DNA of 64,000 bases from Bryoerythrophyllum caledonicum (taxonomy: Eukaryota; Streptophyta; Bryopsida; Pottiales; Pottiaceae): assembly GCA_963971425.1 (NCBI GenBank), contig OZ020517.1, positions 9,302,501 to 9,366,500 on the forward strand. Reading direction: 5' to 3'. This document shows positions 1 through 13,335 of this stretch, piece after piece. Within the stretch, counting starts at the first letter, position 1. Every line of letters begins with the position of its first letter. The translations under genes and the position numbers were made by a program. Under the pieces are notes generated by a model, which was not told where the DNA came from, did no database searches, and saw nothing but the letters and a program-made list of their open reading frames with translations.

Positions 1-1
1 A

Positions 2-3000
2 ACTTGCACACATTGCGGAGTTAGACAATACCCGTCGCATGATTTAGACGGATTTACTATTGATAAAAGAGGCGAACCAGAAACACCCCTCCACACATAT
101 TATAAGAGAGACACATACAACATGTGCCTAAAAAATCTGGGAACCAACAAAGCCCTTGGCCCGGACCATATACCCAACTCAATTCTAAAAAACATGCCCC
201 CAAGATTCCACGATCTTCTATCATTATTTTTCCTCCATTGTTACAAACAAAAATCCATTCCCGCATCTTGGAAAACAAGTTTAACAATCTTATTATACAA
301 AAAAGGCAACCCCTCCGCACTATCTAACCACCGTCCTATTGCCTTAGCTAACACCATTTACAAATTATACACTAGTACACTTACATCAATATTATCCGCC
401 TACGGAGAAATACACCAAATAACACGGCAACTTCAAACCCTCATAGCCGCTCTTGAGGATGCAAAATTCACGAATAAAGACATTTACATACTCTATATTG
501 ACTTCAAAAACGCATTCAGTTCCATTGACCACCCTCGATTGCTAGCCGTCATGAGTGATCTTGGGTACTCGGAAGACGCAGTCAAACTAGTCGGCAGTAT
601 ATACTCCCAATCTACCACTACATACGTCGGAGAATTCTTTGGTAAAACACGCCCTATCCCCATCCAACGTGGTACCATCCAAGGCGACACATTGAGCCCA
701 TACCTCTTTATTATTTTTCTAGAACCTCTACTGAGATGGCTTCAAAGAGGCAATAATGGCTACATATTTGGAACCTCTAAAGTCATCGTAAATTCGGCCG
801 CATATGCCGACGATCTAGCGGCCATCTCCGGACGTCTTAAATCACTCCAAATTCAATTAGACAAAATAGACAAATTTTGTCTATGGACCGGGATAGAACT
901 TGGGGTCCACAAATGTGCCATAACCGGATGCCCAAACAAATCCAAAATAAATCCAACGGCCTTCAAAGCCCTAATCCAAGCTACCAATATCCACTTTCGT
1001 AACCAACCAATTCCGGTACTCAACCAAAATCAACCTTACATATACCTTGGAATAAACCTAGTTCCATCGTTAAAATGGAAAATTCAAACCCACGTTACTA
1101 CTTCAAAACTTATTAAACAATGCAATGAACTTACACTATGCCCCGCTACATTGCAACAAAAAATAAAAATGATTGATACCATCATACGTCCAAGTATCTC
1201 ATATAGTTTTTATGCGGTTCCTTATTCCATGCCCGCCATAAACAAACTTGACAAAAAAATCATAGCCATACAAAAGAAAGTATGGAGACTCCCAAAATGC
1301 ACGCCCAATGTCATAACACAACTCCCCCACAAACTATTCGGATTAGAAGCTTTTTCCCTCAAAAATGCCTATCTACTTTGCATTGGAGAACAACTCCAAA
1401 ATGCACTTAACAACGAGGGACGACTAGGCCTAATTTACAGTGGACTCCTTCGGCACATCCTTGCCATTTATGGAGGAGCACAATACCTCTAAAGACTGAA
1501 AAAAATTGATTGTCTAAGGTCCCCCATTACCCGCACACTCTTTCTACTCAAAACAGAAGGTCAAACATTCGTGAAAAGCACACTAGAAGATTTCCTACTA
1601 GGCCCCGCACCGCTTGAACAAAATTGGGCAAACGAAATACATAATCTCCCTAGACTTGACCGACAATTATCCGCCAAACTCCTACAAAAACTTTTTTCCG
1701 CAAACATTACCGATCTAAAACAAATTACACTACCAAACGGAACACAACTTATGGACGACAAAAACTACAGAACATTCTACGGTTCCCCTCACAAATTAAT
1801 AAAAAGTGCATTGAATATTGCTAAACAATTATTTTGTCAACCCACATATCTCCCTGAATGTCCAAACCCCCGCACTACTCACGCCCGACCTTACACACTC
1901 AAAGACCCATACATTATTGGTCACAATGACACACATCCCAACATCAATCTCCCATTAATCCCTCCAAACCGGCCACACTCATGGCCATACGCCCCTCCAC
2001 CACATATATTAAAAAATTCTTCCATATACCCAATAAACAACATAACCGCGCACAAACATAGAAAGTATATTGACTCCAACAACATAAACAAACAACACAC
2101 GTTGTACCTATGCCATTGGTCCCACAATAACACCACCTACAACAAATGGCTCCCGCAAAGAAATCTTTTCCCCTGGCACAACCCAAACGCTTCCTCACAT
2201 AACACATAAATCCTCACACAATACTACCTTAAAACTCAAAACAGTTACTACCTGAATATCACACAAATACACCATCCCCAAGCACAGCCTCGAGATAGAA
2301 GATTTGTCACGCCACCTCTTATTATCCCCCTCCTTAACATTTCTACAACCGAATGTAACCCCAAAACTGACATCCTCACACAAACGAATTCAATCAAAAT
2401 ACAACAAGATAATGCCCACATATACAAAGGTAATGGTAGACATCTAATAACCATACCACTCGCTAGACTACAATGGCTGTGGAACCAATATCACAACGCA
2501 CTACAAACCCCCATCAACATTGAACCAATACCCCAAACATTTGAAACCGAAATTGTTTGGCTATACCAAAGATATAAATACCGTGTATCCAAAAATGACC
2601 CCCTTAAAAATGCACACTACACGTTACCCAATCCAATCCTAGACCACCTTATTACATCTCTAAATATCACACATTCACACTTCTCATCTCCCGTTACATG
2701 CTCCACAAAAATTTCAAAATTCTACTCTCCATTCGAACGTGATAAGATTTTTGGTTCTCTTGGTAAAGCTTTTGATTATAGATGGAGCGGAATAGGCCTT
2801 GCACACCCTCACAACGAAGAAGAAACACAACAAGCAACACATTGGGCACGCCTAGCGGCAAACAATGATCCCAACCACAACATCACCATTATTATTACTC
2901 CCAACACTAATTGGTACCACAACCCTAACCCACATTTAGGCCCATTCCCGGACTCTCACATCATAATACTATTTGAAGCGGACTCTATGATTTACAAAGA

Positions 3001-3342
3001 ACCCACTATACCACGGCAAATACAAACACCCCGCCTCGAACCAACAACTCTACGTATCCTATGTATACATCACCAAACTCGAGAGATAGGTACTCCGGAA
3101 AACCTCACTCATCTCACTTTGATAACAAAAAACCTAAACATTAACAAGGTATACACCGAAATTGCGCCTCCCACACCTATTTCAACCCGTGTAAACCATA
3201 ACAAAAAATGGTCTAAAACCCCCTACACAATCATCCCTCCACTACCAATTACCGAACTGAGCCTCCCCATCCTCTATTACCAAACTAATACCGACCCTAA
3301 ATTTGACCCCAACTTTAGCTACTACACTGACGGCTCCTTTAA
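2..3342 (+). pseudogene. LINE ORF2 N-terminal part: reverse transcriptase domain, linker and start of RNase H
   Basis: One frame runs from base 2 to the MITE at 3343, with TAA stops only at 1490-1492 and 2207-2209. The RT domain (about 122-950) has NKALGPD, then YIDFKNAF with the first catalytic Asp at 500-502, then IQGDTLSPYLF, then AYADDLA with the catalytic Asp pair at 809-814, and GIELGVHKC. RT would copy the element RNA at the target site. Between the block 'YGEIH' and 'TRQLQTL' (about 405-440) the usual QEGF-type RT segment looks shortened, which suggests a small in-frame deletion. The frame reaches YTDGS, the first RNase H motif (Asp at 3329-3331), just before the MITE. The first ATG of the segment is at 122, but the true start lies outside the window. 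Confidence 0.88.
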
Positions 3343-4150
3343 CCCCTAAAGGACCAAGGCAATTTTTCCTCAAAAACACTCCAAAACTGCCATTTTCAAC
3401 TCATTCAACACGAAATGATACAAAATGTTTTTTATAAAACTTTAACCATAGGATCTTGTACTTGAGTTGTATGAAAGTGTGTGGTGAAAATTTTGGTAAG
3501 TTTGACCACACGGATTGAAAGATATCAGCCTTTGAAGTGAGATATAATCTCTTTTTGAGGTCATACTAAACAACTTCAACAAACTTCGACCACCTTCTAT
3601 GGCAACTTTTGGCACTATGGGCTGTGAATTTATTATATTAACTTGAAAAGGATCATGTTAGGCACATGTGCACCAAATTTTAGAAGTAGAAGAGGTGTAG
3701 AAGATGTCCTAAAAAATCCTACAATGCACCTATGTGCCGAGAATCAACAATACACTTTTTCTTTTGCATATATCATATCCTTCTCAAATATTTGGAATTC
3801 ACAAATCCGTACGGTAGATGCAAAGATCTTAGTTTCCTTTCCAAGAAGACATTTTCAGTCTTTTAAATGGACAAAAACTCAAATTTCTATTGAATTTAGA
3901 AGTTATTAAAGTTTGGTGACAGTATTTGTGATATGTCACACCAAACTGCTGCACTATTTGTATATGTAAGTGAAAATAAATTGTAACTTTTGAACCGTAA
4001 GTCGGAATTCTACGAAATTTGTGTCTACACAAAGCTAATCAAAAGTTGTTTATTCAATAAAAAATCTCAGAAAATAATGCCTAGAATTGAGAACGTGGTA
4101 CCTTACCCAAACTCAAAACGTCCCCCGAGGGGACATCGGTCCTTTAGGGG
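3343..4150. mobile_element. piggyBac-like non-autonomous element (MITE), 808 bp
   Basis: The ends are inverted repeats, CCCCTAAAGGACC at 3343 and its complement GGTCCTTTAGGGG ending at 4150. They are flanked by TTAA on both sides (3339-3342 and 4151-4154). TTAA target duplication with CCC-starting termini is the signature of the piggyBac superfamily. There is no transposase ORF. Removing the element and one TTAA restores the host LINE reading frame through the RNase H domain, which confirms both boundaries. Relatives lie at 33091-34013 and from 34521. Confidence 0.88.
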
Positions 4151-4154
4151 TTAA

Positions 4155-5598
4155 AGAACCAACCGAAGTAAGCCCGGGACATTGGCACCGAGAAAAAGCC
4201 GGTTATGGGATATACAATTCAACCAAACAAATTAAATTAGGCAAAAGACTACATGGACTCCAAAATATTCTAAGAGCTGAAATGATGGCTATACACAAAA
4301 CCCTAAAGATAATCACCACTCAATACCCAAACGAACCGGCTCACATTTTTACAGATTGTGTAAATGTATTATATCTTCTAAACACACACATTAAACACCC
4401 CACTTTACACAACAGTCACCCGGACAAAACTATCCTTACATCTATGGTTGCAATGCTCCAAAGTCACACACAAATTACTACATTCCACAAAGTCCGAGCT
4501 CATGCTAATATTGACGGCAATAAACAAGCCGACAAACTAGCAAAAGAAGGAAGAGAAAAAACCCACAAGAATGCCGAACACCCATACGAACACGCCCATG
4601 CCACCCCATATTACTTTCATAGATATGAATGGCCCTCTATGGGCGAAACTCCCGATAAAGGCCCTATACGATTCTTGGACAAATACCTCAAAAAACATGA
4701 TCTTATAAATAACCTAGAAAAACTTACAGAAAACTTCCTCAATATTGATAAATGGACTGGCAACCCAAACATTCACAACATATTGTCCAACAATTTTTGG
4801 AAAAACCCCATTATTACGGACCCACAAATCACATGCCTAATTAAATTCCGCACCGGACAATACATGGGTAATGCCCGCAAACAACTCTTCTTTGGAATAG
4901 AAAGATTTCCTATATCTACATGTCCAATTTGCAACACCACGGACCCAGACACATGGTTATATGTCTGACTCAAGTGCCAAAACCCCCATATACACTCACT
5001 AATTGTCAAAAGACATAACAAAGCCGTATGGGCTATTTGTAAACTACTTATATCATCAACCAAATCCCGTTGCTTCACTCTCATGAATGCCGGAACCTTT
5101 AATGACAACCCACAAGAAAATACGGTCCCCCCTTGGCTATTACCATGCACATGTTGCACTCAAAGATGCCATTGCAATGCAAGATTCAAACCGGACCTAC
5201 TATGCGTTAGAGGACTTTCATACAAAGACCCCCCACCAAACCACATAGACCCTAGTCTCACTATTCAGTTTATTGAATTCACATATTGCAATGATAGATT
5301 CTCCCCGGACACTATTGCTAACAAAACAAACAAATACCAACCATTACTTGACGATATTCAAGCACTGGGATGGAAAGTAGACCCCCTCATTGTCATCACC
5401 GCGGGTGCCAAAGCCACCACCTTCATTCCCTCAATGACAACCCTTGAAGAAATATTTAAAATCCCCATCACTTCAATCAAAACCACCTTCTCAAATATTA
5501 ATACTATTGCAATTCAACATGCTATGTCAATACTCTTGCATAAATGGAAACTTGAAAACAACCAACCCCTTCCTGACACATCAAACCCCCCTCCATAG
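4155..5598 (+). pseudogene. LINE ORF2 C-terminal part: RNase H and Cys-rich tail
   Basis: This continues the frame broken by the MITE. RNase H residues are visible: Glu in LRAEMMAIH (4279-4281), Asp in IFTD (4354-4356) and the final GNKQADKLA (Asp 4531-4533). With the Asp before the MITE, the full DEDD set survives. Downstream is a CPIC motif near 4920, then an in-frame TGA at 4966-4968. After that the frame is open again to the terminal TAG at 5596-5598, including a Cys-dense stretch (about 5146-5205) and ending NNQPLPDTSNPPP. RNase H would degrade the RNA strand of the cDNA hybrid. There are three internal stops over the whole ORF, so the copy is not functional. Confidence 0.85.
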
Positions 5599-5686
5599 AA
5601 CTGCACTTGCATTTCACCGTACGCGCCCTCCGTTTCTTAGAGACTTTTGGGACCTTGGGTCCCTTGATATTGGTCACTTGTTACTA

Positions 5687-5696
5687 GGTACATAGT
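5687..5696. repeat. 10-bp target site duplication, left copy
   Basis: GGTACATAGT immediately precedes the left terminus of the 14.6-kb element and is repeated exactly at 20331-20340 after its right terminus. A length of 9-11 bp is typical of Mutator-like elements. Confidence 0.88.
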
Positions 5697-5740
5697 CAAC
5701 GACGCTAGCATGTGAGCAATGAGCAGTGAGCAATGAGCCC
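5697..5740 (+). repeat. Left terminal inverted repeat of the MULE-like element
   Basis: It holds GCTAGCATGTGAGCAATGAG (5704-5723) followed by further TGAGCAG and TGAGCAA heptamers. It matches the complement of the right end with scattered transitions. Confidence 0.85.
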
Positions 5741-6329
5741 TTTAGTAAATTTGGCAAAATTAGTACTAAAAAGGGATTATTACTATTTTAAAATATTAGG
5801 AATTACTTAAATTAGTATATTTGATGGTCCTATGACAAAGTGTTTATGATTGCCTTTGGCAATAAGAAAGCCGTGAAGGAGTTGTGAATGTGGCCGTTTT
5901 GAAGTGAATTGTCTAATTAACAGGCATTGTTAAAATCACTCATTACTTTTGAGTAATTCCATTTGGTGTCGTTGCTAGATGAAACATAGTGGAAATTGAA
6001 TATTGGATGAACAGAGATTGGATGAAGCAAAACGAATATTTCTGTTCGTCTATGCCAATTCAGATGTGAAATTTTTTATTTTGTAGTGAAAAGTAAGAAA
6101 CCTAATAACAAGCAAGAAGAAATCTAATTGACTCCAATATACGATTAAAAACAGGGAACACATTTTCTTTTCTGAGAAAAATGCCTCCTTGATACCAAAG
6201 AGGCCATTTGATGCTCCAATTTAACAAAAAATTGCTAAAAAAAAAGAACATCGAATGGACCTTTCACAAATCCATTTAGCAGCCCTAAATTGAATCCAAT
6301 GTTTCAAACAGGTGAAGAGGGATAAAATC

Positions 6330-6600
6330 CATACCAAAAAAAACCAAAAAAACTAAAATAAACCTAAAAAAAACACACAAAAAACACTACATAAAAAAAA
6401 ACTACAAAAAGACAATACCCAGAAAAAAAAACGAATGAAAGACATTATACAAAAAAAATTATACCAAAAAACCACTAAAAAAATTAGAAAAGCAGAAAAA
6501 TTAATACAAACATAAACACAAAAAAACACCTGAACAAATTTTTTAAAAAAAAGAAAAAGAAAAACCAAAAAAAAACTAGAAAAAAAAACAAATTTAAAAA
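6330..6600. repeat. A-rich low-complexity tract
   Basis: About 270 bp made of A runs broken by C, T and G singlets. The long Phe-rich minus-strand frames here are artefacts of composition. It lies between the left TIR and the 3' end of the transposase gene. Confidence 0.8.
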
Positions 6601-6633
6601 GGATAGAAGAAAAACATTGCTAGGGTGAAATGG

Positions 6634-6653
6634 GCTCTTCGGTACCGAAGAGC
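6634..6653. repeat. Perfect 20-bp palindrome with CTTCGG...CCGAAG core
   Basis: GCTCTTCGGTACCGAAGAGC is a perfect palindrome about 0.9 kb inside the left end of the element. The same core recurs many times between 12783 and 15096 and near the right end at 19851-19864. Confidence 0.7.
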
Positions 6654-6837
6654 ATAATTGGAGCTCCAATTTTTTTTAAAACCATCAGAATGGATAAATG
6701 ACTTCCTAACAAAGTGAAGGACAATGCAATTATATAACCTATCAATATAACAGTTTTGTAGTTTAGGTCCCTATGCACATGAAAGTAATAACCATGCGCC
6801 TAACTATATGAAGGCGACCTAGGTTTAGGCTAATAGC

Positions 6838-9800
6838 TTAGAGATCAATGCCTCGCAAAAGTTGTTGAATCTCATCAAAATTGAGACTCTCAGCGTGAAC
6901 ATATTTGTCGACTTGGCAGTCAGCCTTACAGAGGTATCTGTAAACATAATACAAATGCTTGCAATTCAGCCACGATTTCCGTTTGCCAAGTGCACCAGTG
7001 CTCATGGTAACAAAATAATCACAAGTGCAAGACGGCAAGTCACTAAGTGAAATTAGATAGGTCTTCTGCTTCGGAAAGATACCCGAGTCTAGTGTGATGA
7101 TTCTGCCATAACTAGGGTATGGAATCATGGTAACGGATTTCACGGTTGCCCGAACATTCCTAGTAGTCTCCCATTTGTTAAGGTGATCCACGGTAGGTGC
7201 CTTTGGATTCCTCTTTATCGTCCTTCCATAACGCTTTGTTGGATGGCCACCCGCATCTGGGGGGGTGGGGCTTGGAGTGTTTGAAGTAGCTATAGAAGGA
7301 GACATGTTGAAAAGGCGTCTAGGAGACATATCAAAGTCCTTCGTCTGAAGCTCAAATCCCCCATCTTCCAATGCCAGAATCTCAGCCTTAGTGAGATTTG
7401 TACCACGTACAATTGGCCAAGTAGTTGGAAGAGGGGGCCAATCGTGCACATATCTAAACTTGCCAGCTTGGACACAACGCACAATATCGTCCGAACAAAA
7501 CCAGAAATCAGAAGAAATAATTAATCTGGTCCCCCACTCTGTCATTTTACCATTGTAAGAAGGGGCAGGAGTGCCCTTTACCTTGTCACGGCATACCTTG
7601 GCACCACATTTGGTCTTCTGGCCCACTTGGACGGCATAGCACTACTTGGTGACTTTAGTGCACCGAGCAATGTGCCATTGATGTGGATTGCACTCAGTTT
7701 TTAGGATTGAAGTTGCGTGGCCCCGGTCTGACAATGGTTCTATGGATGGAGTAATAACCACACTTGAAGGACCGGCGTCTATTCGAGATCGAGTAGAGCG
7801 GGTTTGTACACGGGGATGAGAGTAGTTCACCTTATCATGGCGGTGAGAGTCTTCATCAGATCCCGACGGAAGATCTAGTTTTCGCTTCGCGGATCCAAAT
7901 ACCTCCTCGCCTTCCAAATGGGGAACTCGAGTAGCAAATTGATTTGCGCCAGGGAGCTTTTTGATTGCTGTAGAAACCTTTAGTGGATCCTTAGATCGTC
8001 GGGCTGCCCGTAAACGAAGTTCGTCGAGGTGGGGCCCAGTTCCCGAAGCGTGACCCTGTAAATAGGCCCAATAGTTTGTGGTTTGCATCATTGCACGCAT
8101 CATATCGTCCGTCGTAGCAACATATAAGCACGTCCCTCTATTGCCCGACATTTGTAACCATCTATTGTGCACCGTCTCAGATAGGTTGCAGGATGGCATT
8201 TCAGCCAATTCTTCAATGTCGAGGTCCTGTCGAGCAGTCAACAGAATTCAGGGATTTAGGTTAGGGCATGTGAAATCGAAGAGCGAAGATACATAGGCTT
8301 AGGGTTAGTGTTTAGAAGACGTAGAGTATGTATAGAAGGAGGTAAATCAATGTAGGGTTAGGTTTGTGATAACTTACCATGTCCATGAAGCTACCCCATT
8401 GGCGGTAGCGGAAGTGCCAAAAACCGAGCCAATCGTCCAGCTCACGTACAGCCTCCTCCGTTGCTGCACGAGATGAGAGCCACCAACCTTTAATGCCGAG
8501 GTATAATACTTCGGCCTCTTCAAATGATTTTGCATCTCTATATTGTCTACATAGCTTGATATGTTGGTCTTGTAAATCAGTTCGGATAAGCTTTTTTGTG
8601 TGCCGATTGAGTGACGTTACCCAGTGAAGAAAGCATGTCTTCTCTCTATCAACCATCTTTGCTGTTGGGTCACCGCTTCCGTAGATTATCCTCACAGCGT
8701 TCCAGTTAGCCTGTGCACTATCCGCCATGAAACCCTTGAAATTAGGGTTTGTGATACCGTGGCGAGCCATCACATTGTTGAGAGCTGACCACATCAACTT
8801 CTGAGACTCAACGACCTCGCTCTGCATATCACACATGGCGATGCTCATCACCCGGCAGTATTCAGGATCGTACATATGGCATGCCATTGTAGTCCAACCC
8901 TTCACACGTTTGACATGGTTGAACATGATCCAGGAGTTCTGCAGGTCTCCGCCAATTTGCATTCGCCTTACGAGATCCACACCGCTCCCTGGACCTTCTT
9001 CAGACATCTTGAAGAGGTACACCTTATCTTTTCCTTGTCCCGGGAAAACGCTATCTTGGATGTATGCGTAGGGACTCTTCAACTTGAGTTTGATGATGTT
9101 GTCTAGTGGTCCTCCATTTGCATTGGGACGTAATGTAGAGATAGCGTTGCGGATGTTGGGTGAGCTTAGGATTCGAAATCTCTCCATCACCGCCACAAGG
9201 GAATCTCCACAAAGGGATTCGGGGACTCCCTCCCGATCAAGTGCAAACAATTCGGTGGACAAGAACTCTTTACTTGTGGCAAGAGCAATTGCAGAGTTCT
9301 TGCCAGTTGGGGTTCTGTGGACCTCATTACTCACAAGCTCAGAAACTCTTTGAAGAGACTCTCGACATTCTCCTTTTGCGGTCGGATGTTGGTGGGTGCC
9401 CACGTGAATACAAGCTCTTCCAATTCCACTCTTGTTAAGAATGTAATACATTCTGCACGGACAAGAGGCAATGCAAGAGGGCGGAGACTTACAAATTCGA
9501 CATTGGACAGTGGAATGCGCAGGTGGCTGCTCCCCTACGAGAAATACGTGCGTTGTAATGCCATCCCACTCCGTGTCGTTGTGGAAGCCGGAGCGACGCA
9601 ATCTCGGACAACTATCGTTCATGCATTGGAGGTGACCGACACAACTTGAGTATCTGAAGGTAAGACCATAGTCATTGACAATGTTAGTAGTATGTGTTTT
9701 GGTCCATAGGCGACCATCATATCTTTTGTCCATCCCTTCCATCTTACGAGCGTATGATGGAGACAAATTACTCGGCATGGGTGGGAACTCAAACATTACG

Positions 9801-10462
9801 TCACCATTGAACTCTGAAGGAAGAAATTGGACTTTCTCACACCGTAGAGCATCCAAATCCAAAAATTTCAAATCACTCTTTCCACGTGGTCTGCACTGTA
9901 ACTGCTTAAGACAATTGAGGATGCTTGTAGGATCTGAGGCTGGATGAAGAGGAGGACGTGAATTCTGAGACGGTAGAGTAGAGACTGACTGTGACAAAGT
10001 TTCAGGGACTTCAAAGACAGTTTCTGTAATTGGAGATAGGAAGGAGAAACGGGAATTTGATCTAGGAACAGATTCATCATCTGAGGACTCACTAAGTAGG
10101 ATAGTCGCACTATCAAATGATTCAACTTTGACTGGAGCTGGAGGAGACAAATGCACAGTCGGCTTCTTTGACTCTGAAGTGGAAACAGAGGGGCAAAGGA
10201 TTGGATTTCCGTAAACCCTATATTTTCCTGGCAAAAGTCTCCAGAGAAGGTCACCATCATGGATATGTTTCTTCTGCATAATTGTAGACAATACTAACTC
10301 TCCGTTTGGATCAAAGACTTCCTCCTCAATCCACATAGACCTCATAGCATAATTGAAACGATGAGTGAGCATCGATTCAAAGACCCATGCTACGTCATCG
10401 TCACCTAGAGGGACGGAGATTGGAACGCTTCCATCTCCACCACGAATAGTTGCCATAGCCAT
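6838..10462 (-). pseudogene. MULE-type transposase with SWIM zinc finger, two exons, one premature stop
   Basis: Exon 1 is 10462-8378 (ATG at 10462; donor GTAAGTT) and exon 2 is 8226-6838. The join is in phase and gives about 1,157 residues. The middle resembles the DDE/RNase H-fold core of MULE transposases: an Asp-containing block FMADSAQANWNAV and, further on, CFLHWVTSL, recalling the C..H signature of this superfamily. Upstream is a Cys-rich block (about residues 265-355). The C terminus has a SWIM zinc finger, CTC...NCKH (CxCxnCxH), followed by YYVYRYLC. Its product would cut and paste the element using its TIRs. An in-frame TAG at 7642-7644 (plausibly from CAG) interrupts exon 2; otherwise the frame is intact. 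The N terminus is unassigned. Confidence 0.78.
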
Positions 10463-11121
10463 GGCGTGTGGGAGGACGTAAACTGCTGCTACTACTACGG
10501 AATTGACCCAGTACGAACACTCTTACGAATGTGGGAATTTGTATGAATGGATATATGGTAGAAAAAGAAGGGTTGAAATAGAATAGAGACGTTGTGAGTA
10601 TATTAATTTGGTGAATTTAAAATGTAAGTTTTAGTAGTTTGGTAAGTTTTTTAGAAGTGCTAGTTACAGATGAGCAGCAGCTGGCGGCTAGCATGTATGA
10701 AATTAGAAATGTCTAAAATTATGTTACGATACACGTCGATCTAATAGTCTAATGAAAAAGTGGAAAAGAAGCTAAAATGGAAGCTACAAGAAAGGTTATT
10801 GCAAGTTAAATCTTAAAGCATTAATCTCGTGGGGTGCAAGTGATGATGCCTTAACGAGTATTTAGAAATTGGGTTTTAAATATTGTGATACTTGAGTTTA
10901 TTTCTAACATATCATAGTAGAAGGTAGTGGGCAAATAATGCAGATGACAGTTAGCATTGATTAATTTTGGTTATGAACTAATATTGTCATTACATATAAT
11001 ATTTACGCCTATTCAATATAGTTGAGTGGTTGGTATCTTTGAACTTTAGGGTAGCAAGTGGGACCGCATAACTATAGTGTGGAAATGCTTTAACGTTAAT
11101 GTGTAGTGGTTGAAAAGAGGA

Positions 11122-11481
11122 ATGCAGGAGGAGGTGAAGCGCAAACGCTATAAGTCTAGATTCAGGTTTTCCACTCCAAAGCAACTCCTGAAGTCTAGAA
11201 TGGCACGACGAACAAGGTCTAGGAGATTGGATTTGGATGGGACTTCGCTTAGTTCAACTTGTGATAACATGGTGTGTGGTGACCATTTCGAGCGCGAGGA
11301 GGAGGAGACGGGCATTGCGAGTTTATTAGGCAATAGGGACGACATCGTTCAAGGAATGCAAAGTGTTATAGTCATGGGAGAAGATGACAATTTGCGCATG
11401 ACCAACAACCCTGTGGAGTCAGCATATGACAAAGAAAACATGGATTTTTCGGCCGATGAATCTCAAAGGGTAATTTCATAA
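11122..11481 (+). CDS. Possible small accessory ORF of the transposon, function unknown
   Basis: ATG at 11122, 119 residues. The first 45 residues are rich in Lys and Arg (KRKRYKSRFRF, RRTRSRRLD), resembling a nuclear-localisation or nucleic-acid-binding tail; the rest is acidic. It lies between the two divergent element genes and is transcribed away from the transposase. It could be a first exon of a spliced accessory gene or an ORF by chance. I recognise no domain. Confidence 0.3.
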   Translation: MQEEVKRKRYKSRFRFSTPKQLLKSRMARRTRSRRLDLDGTSLSSTCDNMVCGDHFEREEEETGIASLLGNRDDIVQGMQSVIVMGEDDNLRMTNNPVESAYDKENMDFSADESQRVIS

Positions 11482-12701
11482 CTTTTCTGATGTGGTGTAA
11501 TATTTTGAATTTTCTAATGAGGTTTTGAATTTTTGTCTATATCATGAGTGGGCTTTGGGGGCTTTGGAGTATGTTTGGATTTTAGATCTAAATTTTTTTT
11601 CTATCTAAAAAATTAAATTGCTTTCCAAAATACATGGCTACTTTTTAAACCTGAAGTATCTGCAATATATTTTCTAATTATAAACACCTTCATTATGTGT
11701 GATTTTGAGCGTGTAATGACCACCACATGGTAGAACATAGATCCATAGAATTATGCAATGTGTAGTACAAATGTATGCCAATATCTTGAGTCAAAGAACG
11801 CTGACACTGTCCGCACTGGGAACGAAAAAACCACAATGCATTTTTCACTAGACTCTGATTTTACAATCTGTGCGGTCAAATTTAATGAAATTTTTTACGT
11901 GTCACATTGTAGTAGTGAACTAGAAGATCCTACGGTTGGATATAGTAGGAATTTTTTACACCCAGTATTGCAACGCCACATCTTAGAAGGGTAGTTTTGA
12001 AGTGTTTTTGGTGTGAAATTGTCAAGGAATTCTAGGGGTACGTCAAGGGGAAGTGGAAAGTATGCCTATATCTTGAGTCAAAGTATGATGACTAAAATTT
12101 AAGATCAAATGGATAATAGTGGTAATAAATTGTTTCAATTAGTCTTTCAACCATGCATCTCCAAGTAGTTTTATTTAAGTGTTTTGGTGTGAAACGGGAT
12201 GTAATCATGTGAATGAAGTTGTGCCTTTGAATGGATGTGCGTATAATGGATGAGAAGTTGGTAGGTCATTGGGGAGGTTCACGTCTGTTTGATTTCTCCT
12301 TTGAGTGTTGTCGGAGAGGGGGCGAAGTTGTTTTCAGGGAGATTTTTGGGAGCGGTCTGATGTTCTCAGTGTTGCGGTGCGTGCGCAAAGGGTTTGAGAG
12401 GGTTTGAGTTCGCAAGGATTGCAAGCATTTCACCACTTCGTCAGGTGTGTTCGGCAGTCGATCATCTCAGTCCGCCACTCTTTTCCTTCAAGCGCATTCG
12501 CAAAGTTTGTCGATCATTGCTGAACTGAATCGTCAGTTTGAATCTGGATTCTAGATTTTGGTGTCGGATCTGGATTTTGAACTATTCTTTGTTGGGGTAC
12601 TGAGACTTTAACGCTAGATCTTGATTCTATGAAGCTCCATATGATCTCGACTCTGAAGATGTGAAGTAACTTTGAAGTTCTGTCGGATCTGGAACTTCGA
12701 C

Positions 12702-12751
12702 GTCGATCTCAATCTCGATCTTGATGTCGATCTCGATCTCGATCTCGATCT
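12702..12751. repeat. GATCTC hexamer microsatellite
   Basis: Interrupted copies of CGATCT/CGATCTC inside the MULE-like element. The Arg-Ser rich minus-strand frame across it is an artefact. Confidence 0.75.
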
Positions 12752-13335
12752 GAAGACGTGAAGTTCGCAAGGGTCAATGAGACTCCTTCGCTGCCGAAGG
12801 AGCATGCTTGCCACTGCTTAGCATCCGAGACTCATCACCTTCGAGACCTATGATAACCTAATAGCAGGTGTGTTGCTTCTACTGCAGCAGCCTCGTGACT
12901 TTGGTGGCGCCTGCATCGTAAGTCGGTGTAGATGTAGGAAGCAACCGACTCTGAGCTTTTCTATAAACTGATGGCCTTCGGTGCCGAAGGAGGTGATCCA
13001 GCCTGCCTTCGGTGTCTATTTCATGTCAAGGGTTTGACTTCGTTGGATGAAGAAGCGACGTCAATATTATATAATAAGTTGTTTTGTTGGGGGGTGACGG
13101 TGGGGAAGGCTGAGTGTTGTGGGAACATGATTGGGGGCACCACGTGTTGGAACAGGCGTCTTGGGGTTGGGTGCGTTGTACGGGTTGGCCTGGGTTACGA
13201 TCACAGTGGTGGTGGGGGACCATATGACACTAGTCAGCACCTAAAGCAATAATCGATAGAATTGGGACTTTCTGTTGCTACGGCATGAAATGACTGAAGG
13301 AATATTGGGGGGATGTACTTTTGAAAGGAATAGCG

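Larger units (their letters stand above)
1..5696 (+). mobile_element. LINE-type non-LTR retrotransposon, 5' end outside window
   Basis: The reading frame is open from base 2 and encodes reverse transcriptase, a long linker, RNase H and a Cys-rich C terminus, ending at a TAG at 5596-5598. That order and the RT motifs are those of RNase H-containing plant LINEs. The element is interrupted by a MITE at 3343-4150. Its 3' UTR is interrupted at 5697 by a 14.6-kb element and resumes at 20331, shown by the shared 10-bp target GGTACATAGT. The coding strand is strikingly C- and A-rich and G-poor, unlike the host genes. Three in-frame stops and the insertions make this copy dead. Confidence 0.9.

Noticed and set aside
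6353-6669. Phe-rich minus-strand membrane-like frames
   Set aside because: Artefact of the A-rich low-complexity tract.
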